Source: Dastarcus helophoroides
Lineage: Eukaryota > Arthropoda > Insecta > Coleoptera > Bothrideridae
NCBI GenBank assembly: GCA_028583605.1
Contig: CM053330.1
Coordinates: 31,023,619-31,087,618 of the forward strand
Length of the DNA: 64,000 bases
Direction of reading: 5' to 3'
The notes beneath the pieces are model-generated. The model did not search any database. It saw only the letters and a list, made by a program, of their open reading frames with translations, and was not told where the DNA came from. Below are positions 56,130 through 64,000 of the stretch, one piece after another; positions within the stretch are counted from its first letter, which is position 1, and every line of letters starts with the position of its first letter. Position numbers and translations under genes: made by a program.

Positions 56130-56474
56130 AAAAGGGCCAACATAATTGATATTTACTTACTATATGGAATTCTTTGATATTCATAAATATTAAACTTTAT
56201 TAACGGTTAAAACAACAACAGATATTAAAAATTCCACGATGTTTCTATAAATATTTGCTATGACTGGTTTCGCTTTTTAGCATCATTAATTTGGCGTTAT
56301 AACGACCAATGATGCTGAAAAGTTAAATCAGGTTCGGTCATAGCAAATATTTATAGAAACATCGCGGAATTTTTAATATCTGTTGTTTTAATCGTTAATA
56401 AAGTTTAATATTTATGAATATTAAAGAATGCCACATAGTAAGGGTTAGAAATATCAATTATGTTGGCCCTTTTC
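56130..56474. repeat. Family C palindromic repeat, ~170-bp arms
   Basis: Arms 56130-56299 and 56300-56474 are reverse complements around CGTTATAACG; shared words are AAAGGGCCAACATAATTGAT, TTAATATTTATGAATATTAA, and CTATAAATATTTGCTATGAC. In the reverse complement of the left arm, AUGA, U, GCU/AGC with loop AAAA, GAAA, ACCAGUC resembles the 3' half of the family A and D hammerhead modules. A matching stem I is not found. Confidence 0.75.
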
Positions 56475-56528
56475 CCATAGAGGCCACTGCCACTTCGTAC
56501 CTAAAATATAACATAAAAAATAACTTAC

Positions 56529-56558
56529 ATCACATTGGAAGTTGCTTTGGGGACTTAC
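56529..56558 (-). CDS. Possible 30-nt microexon
   Basis: On the minus strand an excellent acceptor (TTATGTTTTCTTTTTCAG) precedes 56558 and a consensus donor (GTAAGTTATT) follows 56529. The only open frame is phase 0 in and out: VSPQSNFQCD. The sequence CAG then GTAAGT at the start could instead be a donor. A second AG (TTATGTTATATTTTAG) follows only 28 nt later. On the same strand as the candidate exons at 7-19 kb and phase-compatible, but far away. Confidence 0.22.
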
Positions 56559-57639
56559 CTGAAAAAGAAAACATAAATTAATACACATTTTGAAACGTCA
56601 AACTATTGGTATCATTCGCTGTTGGTGCACTAAAGCGAGACTGGTACGTATGATTTAAGAATTCGGGTTATTTGTGTTCCTTTTGTTGAATTTATTGGGT
56701 AAACATGGGTTCCGAGTTGTAAACACATAATTAAACGATACACCGTCCAGTGACTTGAGGGAAGCTACACAAGTTTGAAGGTGCAAAATCAGGCGAGTAT
56801 AGTGGGGTGATAATACATCCTCTCAAATGCAAATAATTTTTGAAAGGCGGTCAAATTTGTCCAGACTGCTCACTTGCCGGCAACTCCCGTTTTTTTACTT
56901 TTTCTAATTATTGTGCGTAGATTCAATCGTATGAAATTAGCAAAATGAAAGCAAAAAATTTAACGACCATTGTTCATTGATTCCTAAAGAACCAAAACCG
57001 ATAATTTATATTTTATCGTAAGTGAAAGTACAAAATATCAATTTAATAAAATTCGAAGAGTTTTATTTCATTTAGAGATTATTCGATGAATGTGAGGAGT
57101 GCACATTTTCATAACTGTAATTGCGTTTGTTTTTTACCTCGCAAAATACGTTGTTGTGTGCCGCCGTTTTGTTTCTACAAACCCAATGACCTCGTTTCCT
57201 TTCATACCGAAATTTTTATTCACATCATAAATCCACCCCGTTGAACAAATTGATATTTAATGTGGTTCTCGTTGATTATCCACTTAATAGCTTCAATTTT
57301 CGCCCACATTCAAAGTTGGAGCAACGTGTACACTCCCTAATTAAAATTAATGGCTAGGGGAGAATTCCCGCCGCTTACATACAATCGATATATCGAACTT
57401 TTGACGGAAAAGGGAGGCATTTATTTTCTAAACGCTTTTACACTAAAACAGCACGCGAGTAAATATTCCATTTGGAAAAGTCGCTCGCCCCCGTGGATAT
57501 TTTCTATGACAAATGATTAATGTCGAAATGGGAGAAATAGATTGCACTCGTTTTGTTTTGCTTGTCTTAGGAAAACAACGAATATTTAGTGAACTCGTTG
57601 AGATTGGTTTCGCTTTTATATGCACCATTGAGTTTTTAA
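56559..57639. other. Balanced unique-looking DNA, possible regulatory region
   Basis: About 1.1 kb free of recognised repeats with AT-rich homeodomain-like words (TAATTAAAATTAATGG near 57336). A 93-codon plus frame at 57513-57794 begins with MINVEMGEIDCTRFVLLVLG but runs into transposon-tail-like sequence and is not supported. Confidence 0.35.
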
Positions 57640-57974
57640 AAGTAAAAATTGGATTTTTTTACTGGAATCAAAATAGCTTAAACGGTACCCCTAAAAATAC
57701 TTTACATTTTAGTAAAAGTTTCATGAAAATCGATTTAGTAGTTTCCGAGATTAATGCGGACAAAAATTCAGTCGACAGACAGAGGGACACTTAGACGCTT
57801 CAATTTTATTAATATAAATTGACTAATATTCTCACCTTTGTCTGTATGTCCTATTTCTAATCTTAGTTTTCCAAGTATGCCTACTTGGAGATGCAGAGCT
57901 AAAGAAATACCCAACAACAAATTTTTGTAGAAATTTTTTATCAAAATTTTGCTTTTCATCTCTTTCAGTGGAAT
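57640..57974. other. Transposon-tail-like sequence
   Basis: 57715-57790 (TTTCATGAAAATCGATTTAG, TAGTTTCCGAGATTA, CAGTCGACAGACAGAGGGAC) has the form common near the ends of arthropod retroelements. No further structure. Confidence 0.45.
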
Positions 57975-58246
57975 ACATGCACAACAGATGAAATTTCTTA
58001 GGAGAGTGAAAAATTGCACAAAACTGGATAGAATAAGAAATAGAGATATAAGAGTAGAGTTAAACGTCTTTGATATAAACGATAAAATAGCAGAAAATAA
58101 AATTAAGTAGAAGGAATATGTAGAACGAATGAATGAAAAAAGGTTGCCTGCCAAAGCAAAATTTTATAGATGTATTGGAAGAAGAAGTATTGGTAGGTTA
58201 AGAAAAAGATGGGTATCGTAACAGGCAATAATGCCTAAAATCTGAA
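57975..58246 (+). pseudogene. LINE reverse transcriptase C-terminal fragment
   Basis: Plus-strand translation QQMKFLRRVKNCTKLDRIRN, RDIRVELNVFDINDKIAENK, KEYVERMNEKRLPAKAKF, GRRSIGRLRKRW corresponds to the conserved C-terminal segment that follows many arthropod LINE reverse transcriptases (MRFLRR..., H..RM...R.P, GRR..GRPRKRW). Two stops interrupt it. The GAA microsatellite begins 25 bp after the last block, as if it were the element's 3' tail. Confidence 0.8.
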
Positions 58247-58535
58247 GTGAAGAAGAAGAAGAAGAAGAAGAAAAAGAAGAAGAAGAAGAAGAAGAAGAGG
58301 AAGAGGAAGAGGAAGAGGAAGAGGAATAGGAATAGAAGAGGAAGAGAAGATGAAGATGAAGATGAAGATGAAGATGAAGATGAAGATGAAGAGGAAGAGG
58401 AAGAGGAAGAGGAAGAGGAAGAGGAAGAGGAAGAGGAAGAGGAAGAGGAAGAGGAAGAGGAAGAGGAAGAGGAAGAGGAAGAGGAAGAGGAAGAGGAAGA
58501 GGAAGAGGAAGAGGAAGAAGAAGAAGAAGATCTAT
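58247..58535 (+). repeat. Compound microsatellite (GAA)n, (GATGAA)n, (GAGGAA)n
   Basis: GAA repeats from 58247, GAGGAA repeats, GATGAA repeats at about 58348-58390, then about 20 copies of GAGGAA to 58520, ending in GAA. All three frames are open on each strand (poly-Glu/Asp, Lys/Arg, Ser), so the frames carry no information. Confidence 0.97.
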
Positions 58536-59088
58536 CTCTTTTCAACTTCCACTTCTAGAAATTATTTATTTATAGAAATGTTTCTAAAATCAAAATTGTG
58601 AGAATTTTTTTACATAAATTCGATTGACTATTTTCTAACTGAATTTGTTTCTTTTAATACAAATATTAATTTCTTAAAGAATTCAAATTTCGAGTCATAG
58701 TGAATGCTTTGACAGAAAATCTGAACTTACTAAGAAAAATAATCAAAATGTGGACTTTAATATTCAAAATTTCGATTTTTTCTAAAAATGATGCAACTTG
58801 CAAACAAATAGTCGAATATTTGAGATTTTATCGAAATTCCAGGTTTAAATAAATACTCGAACAACACATTTTAAATTCAAACATTTCTTGAAATTTCGTG
58901 CTAAAATCCAAATTTGAACTTGCTTTTTAAATTCGAAATTTGAGTTTAACATTCCTAAAATCGAAAATTCGAAAAGATGTTTGATAAATCTTAAAATTGG
59001 TCGAAACTTTGAAAGTTATTTCATTCATTTGAAGATATTTCTCTTCAATTTTAGGGAGAATTTTTCGAAATTTAGAAATTTCGAGATT
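58536..59088. repeat. AT-rich degenerate repeats
   Basis: Low-complexity, no genes. Confidence 0.55.
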
Positions 59089-59700
59089 TTTTTGAAGTGG
59101 AAACTTCTTTAGGCGCGCTAACAGAGTACAGATAGGCCTGGAATTGCCACATATGTAATCTTTATATATAAGTAATGGAAACTGACTGATATATGTATAT
59201 ACCAACGCACAGTCCAAACCGTAAACTCTAGGAACTCGAAATTTTGCACAGAGGTTCTTTTTGTAATACAGGCGCACACTAAAAACGGATTTTTGGAAAT
59301 TCGATCTCTAAGGAGATCTACATGGGCGTTAAAGGTACGCTCTGACGTCTGTCAGTGTGATGAATTTCGGTGTCCAAATTCGAGTGGGCATACAGCAAAT
59401 TAAGATTTTTGACAGTACGTTGACATTTGTTTGCAATTTTTGAATAGATAACCCTTTTTGTTGACTAAACATTTTAGTCTATCGATTAAACTGATAAATG
59501 ACTGTGAGAGTGCTAAGCTTTTTAAAACATCGATACTGTATTCAATTGATGTATCGAAAAAGATATATCGATATGTTTCGATACATCGGTAAATTTATTC
59601 GATATTTGATGTATCATATAAATCCAATGCCATACAGCAGGACTTCTCAACCAGCGAGGCGCTCTTCTCATAATTTCCCTTTTTTCAAAACTCCTACTTT
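59089..59700. other. Mosaic of transposon fragments
   Basis: 59089-59120 (TTGAAGTGGAAACTTC, TTTAGGCGCGCTAAC) matches the right interior of the 48-kb TIR element. 59120-59300 (CCAACGCACAGTCC, CTCGAAATTTTGCACAGAGG, GATCTCTAAGGAGATCTACA) resembles a widespread insect repeat. 59500-59600 has CATCGATAC, TATCGATATG and CGATACATCG in both orientations, like 34150-34325. Confidence 0.5.
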
Positions 59701-60041
59701 TTAAAACAAATTTTTACTTATTTAAAATTTACTAGTTATTTTTTAAATTTTGACTTTTAAAATTCGACATTTAATAAAAATGTTCTGCTTTTATTTAAAA
59801 CTTCGATTAAACTTCAAAAATTGCAACCATTTATAAAAATTGTAGTTTTAACCCTTTAAATTTTTTTGAAAATGTTAAGTTTTTTGAAAGATAACGATTT
59901 TATTTGATAATTAGGAATCTTTCCAAAATTTGCACTTTTTTGTGATTTTTTACTTTCCCTCAAATTTCGATGTTTTTCAAAATTTTTACTTTTTTAAAAT
60001 GTCAACTTCGATTTTTGGAAAATTCGATCGTTTCGAAAATT
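59701..60041. repeat. T-rich degenerate repeats
   Basis: Low-complexity, no genes. Confidence 0.55.
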
Positions 60042-61843
60042 TCGAATTTTTTGGAAAATTTTGTAATATCAAAAATTAAATTTGTTGAATATTTCGATTT
60101 TTTTTAATATCAGCTTTATTGATAATTTCAATATTTTTTTCATTTGTTTATTTCAGTTCCTGACTTTTTTCAAAGTTTCGAATTTCTTTGGAAATCCTGA
60201 TTTTTGTATTCCACTTTTTGATTAAACTTTACAATAAATGTCGACTTTTTTGGAAAATTTCGATTTTTTTCAAACTTTGCTGCGACTTTGTTTGAAACTT
60301 GATACTTTTTTTGAAAACCTTCATTCTTTTTGAAAATTTTAAATGTTTCTATTAAAATTTTGATTTTTGCTTTCAAATTTTCGCAATTCCGAAATTTTAT
60401 TTATTTTTTTGAAATTGCCTTTTACAAATTTCGACCCATTTTTAAAATTTATTCATGTTTCCAAATTTTGACTTCTTCGAAAATTTGAAACTTTTTTCAA
60501 AATATTTTTTAAAACATTTTTATAATTTCGAGTATTTATGAAAATTTCCTGATTTATTCAGTTTTTCAGTTATTTTGAAAATTTTGACGTATTTCAAAAA
60601 TCGCTTATTTTGTATTTTTGACGATTTTTAATATTTTGATTTTTTAAACTTTCAAGAATTTTCTTCATAATTTCGACTAATTTTTTGAAAATTTAATTTT
60701 TTTATAAAAATTTCGACATTTTTCAAAATTTTTCGTTAAACTTTTTTCTTTTTCAAATTTTTACTTTTTTGGAAAATTTGACCTTCTTAAAAATTGCAAC
60801 ATTTTTTAGAAATACATCTATATTTCAAAATGTTGAACATTTTTCGGGTTTTTTGTTTTTTAAAAATTAAGATATTTTTAAATTGCATGGTTGATTCAAA
60901 AGAAAGTGGAAATTCTCCACATTGTCAAAATTTCCAAAGAAGTCAACATTTTAAAAAATGTTAGAAGCTTTCATAGAAAGTTAAAACTTCCAAAAAAAAG
61001 TTCAGGATTACAAAAAAAAACAATATTTAAAAAATGGCCAAATCTTGAAAAAAAGTTAAAATTTTAAAAAATAGTCTGAAATTTAAGAAATATTCGGATT
61101 TATGTAGAAAAGTCGAGATTTAAAAAAAATGAAGAAATTTTAGTGAAATGTCCTAAACACCTAAATTTTCGGAAAGTCTAAATTCCGAAAAAACGTCAAA
61201 ATTATCAAAAATATAAATTTTTGTTAATTAAAACTTTGAGTAAAAAGTTAAAAAGTCGTAAATCTTAAAAAGAAAATCAATTTAAAAAAAATTTCGAAGT
61301 TTTCATAAAAGAGGTATGATTTCCAAAAACATCGACATTTTAAAAAAAGTGCAAATTTTGGAAATAAAACCAAAACTTTAAAATGCAATGAAATTTTTGC
61401 AAAATAATCCAAAATTTTCACAAGAATCGATTAAAAAAAATCGATATTTTTAGATAAAGGCGAAATTGTGGAAATTTTTAAAAATTAAAATTTTGAAAAA
61501 TTACGAAAACAGAAAAATTTCAAAATTTTCTTAGAAAATTAGGATTTAAAAAAAATTACACGTTTGAAGAATTATGTCAACATTTTGAAGAGATACTATT
61601 AAAGGTCGTAAAGGTTTCAAAAAATTCAAGAAATTTAATAAAATGAAGAAAATTTCTGAAAAGCTTTAAAAAAATTAAAATTTTAAAAAATAATGTGGAA
61701 ATTTGGAAAAAATGTCTGAAAGTCGAGCATTTCAAAAGGTGTCAAAATTTTCGAAAATAATATCTACATTTTTAAAATCCAAAATTAAAAAAACAACTTT
61801 TTTAAAAAAGAGATCTAAAAAAAGTCGAAAAACTTAAAAAAAT
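60042..61843 (+). repeat. 1.8-kb tandem duplication, copy 1
   Basis: Matches 61844-63680 in the same order; shared words are CGAATTTTTTGGANAATTTT, GAATTTCTTTGGAAATCC, AGAAAGTGGAAATTCTCCA, AAAAAGTTCAGGATTACAAA and GAAGAATTATGTCAACATTT. The first half is T-rich, the second half A-rich, with the switch near 60900. Confidence 0.88.
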
Positions 61844-63680
61844 TCGAATTTTTTGGATAATTTTGAAATTTCAGAAATTACGTTTGTTGAAAATTTCGAT
61901 TTCTTTTAAAAAATACAAGCCTTATTGATAATTTCAACATTTTTTTCATTTGTTAATTTTAATTCCCGACTTTTTTTCAAAGTTTCGAATTTCTTTGGAA
62001 ATCCGGATTTTTCAGTACTCCATTTTTTGATTAAACTTTAAAATAAGTGTGAACTCTTTTTTGGCAGATTTCGATTTTCTCAAACTCTGCTCGACCTTTT
62101 TTGAAACTTGCTACTTTTTTTTTAAATACCTTCCATCTTTTCGAACATTTTAAATGTTTCTATTAAAATTTTGAAATTTTTCAAAATTTTGACTTTTGTT
62201 TTTAAATTTTTGCACTTTTTTTTGAAATTTTAATTATTTTTTTGAAATTGCCATTTACAAATTTCAACCTTTTTCTAAAATTTATTCATGTTTCCAAATT
62301 TTGACTTCTTCAAAAATTTGAAACTATTTTTTGAAACATTTATTTAATTTTGTGTATTTATGAAAATTCCCTGATTTATTTAGTTTTTCAGTTGTTTTGA
62401 AAATTTTGACTTATTTCGAAAATCGCTTTTTTTGAATTTTTGACTATTTTTATTATTTTGAAAATTCATAGAAGTTTAAAAAAAACTTCTAAACTTCATA
62501 ATTTCGACTGATTTTTTATTTGAACATTTCATTTTTTTATAAAAGTTTCGACTTTTTTCAAATTTTTTTTTTAAATTCCCTTCTCTTTCAAACTTTTTTG
62601 GAAAATTTGGTCTTTTTAAAAATTGCTACATTTTTTAGAAATTGATCTATATTTCAAAATATTAAAAATGTTTCCGGTTTTTTGCTTTTTAAATATTAAG
62701 ATATTTTTAAAGTGTGGTTTTTTAAAAGAAAGTGGAAATTCTCCATACAGTCAAAATTTCCAAAGAATTCAAAATTTTGAAAAATGTCAGAATCTTTCAT
62801 AGAAAGTTAAAACTTCCAAAAAAAGTTCAGGATTACAAAAAAAAACCAATATTTAAAAAATGGCCAAATTTTCGAAAAAAAAGTTTAAATTTTAAAAATA
62901 GTCTGACATTTAAAAAACATTCGAATTAATGTAGAAATGTCGAGATTTAAAAAAAATGAAAAATCCTTAGTGAAATCTCCTAAACACCCAAATTTTCGGA
63001 AAGCCTAAATTCCGAAAAAAGGTCAAAATTATCAAAAATCTAAATTTTTGTTGATTAAAACTTTGAGAAAAAAGTTAAAAAGTCGCAAATCTTAAAAAGA
63101 AAATCAATTTAAAAAAAATGTCGAAGTTTACAAAAGAAAGATATGACTTCCAAAAAGGCCAAAATTTTGAAAAACGTCGACATTTTGAAAACAGTTCAAA
63201 TTTGGAAGTAAAACCAAAACTTTAAAATGCAACGAAATTTTTGCAAAATAATTCAAAATTTCAACAAGAGTCGATTAAAAAAATCGATATTTCTGAGAAA
63301 GGCGAAATTTTAAAGAAGTCTGAAATTTTTAAAAATCAAAATTTAGAAAAATGACAAAATTTCGAAAAATTTCAACATTTTCTTGGAAAATTAGGATTTA
63401 AAAAAATCACACGTTTGAAGAATTATGTCAACATTTTGAAAAGACACTATTAAAGGTCGCCCTTTTTAAAAAATTTAACAAATTTGATAAAATGAAGAAA
63501 ATTTCTGAAAAGCTTTAAAAAAATTAAAATGTTAAAAAATAACGTGGCAATTTGGAAAAAATGTCAGAAAGTCAAGGTTTCAAAAGGTGTCAAATTTTTC
63601 GAAAATAATATCTACATTTTTAAAATCCAAAATTAAAAAAACAATTTTTTTAAAAAAGAGATTTAAAAAAAGTCGAAAGA
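61844..63680 (+). repeat. 1.8-kb tandem duplication, copy 2
   Basis: Second unit, offset 1802 bp at its left end and 1826 bp in the middle. The same T-rich to A-rich switch occurs near 62725. No coding content. Confidence 0.88.
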
Positions 63681-64000
63681 CTTAAAACACCAAATTTTGA
63701 CAAAAAGTCGAAATTTTAAAATCTACAATTTTTAAAAAAAATGGACTTTTAAAAGATCTAAAAATCTATAATTTTTGAAAGAGAAAGATTTTTAAAAAAG
63801 TCGAAATATTCAAAAAAGTAAAATTTTGAAAAGAGTTGATATTTTGCATAGTTGAAAATTGTATGAAAAAAAATTTTTAAGCGAAAGTTTTGAAAAAGTC
63901 AAAATTTTGATAAAAAATTCAAAATTTGGAAATAAAATCTAAATTATAGAAAAATTCATCATAAAAAACCCGACATTTTGATTTTTCCAGAGAAACTGAA
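63681..64000. repeat. A-rich degenerate repeats to the window end
   Basis: Low-complexity A-rich sequence, no genes. Confidence 0.55.

Noticed and set aside
58198..58601. Poly-Ser, poly-Glu and Lys/Arg frames
   Set aside because: All frames are open in a GAA/GAGGAA microsatellite; not coding.

Overview
The window looks like a piece of an AT-rich arthropod genome, most likely an insect. It holds four degenerate mariner transposons of different lineages, fragments of non-LTR retrotransposons, tRNA-derived SINEs, several TIR/MITE families, satellites and microsatellites, and spliceosomal-type exon borders. There is no bacterial gene organisation, and no complete intact protein-coding gene. Most long reading frames are by-products of polypurine/polypyrimidine sequence or of inverted repeats.

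Layout. 1-9 kb: a pogo-like MITE in the loop of an inverted repeat (501-1234), a mariner fragment (1253-2057), a mariner with both TIRs (5385-6670) and a second full-length mariner on the minus strand (7829-9151). 9-20 kb: less repetitive DNA with candidate coding exons on the minus strand, interrupted by a 306-bp satellite (12.4-14.2 kb) and a foldback transposon (15.85-17.19 kb), then a fourth mariner (19.4-20.8 kb). 21-26 kb: T-rich degenerate repeats with a 380-bp satellite. 27-31 kb: two minus-strand LINE fragments, a hAT-like MITE and a diverged tandem array. 32-33.7 kb: a 148-bp tandem repeat, then the only CpG-rich island. 34-44.6 kb: palindromic and foldback elements in degenerate AAATTTCGACTTT-type sequence, with a more balanced island at 40.2-41.7 kb. 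44.9-45.9 kb: G-rich polypurine minisatellite. 46-51 kb: duplicated AT-rich segments, a SINE and a TIR element. 51.94-54.79 kb: a 2.85-kb almost pure polypurine tract. 55-59.6 kb: a palindrome, a balanced region, a LINE tail ending in a GAA/GAGGAA microsatellite. 60.0-63.7 kb: a 1.8-kb tandem duplication.

Two things stand out. First, at least three unrelated foldback/palindromic repeat families carry hammerhead-ribozyme-like modules: stem I, CUGANGA-type core, stem II, GAAA, a very short palindromic stem III, then UH. The modules sit as inverted pairs. Family A has seven copies here, all with the same stem I pairing. Second, three minus-strand segments (19220-19274, 18151-18225, 11557-11699) have splice sites and compatible reading phases. 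They join into one open peptide, and a fourth phase-compatible segment begins at 7127. They look like exons of an unrecognised host gene whose introns are filled with transposons and satellites.

All calls are from reading the sequence; no search or folding program was run.
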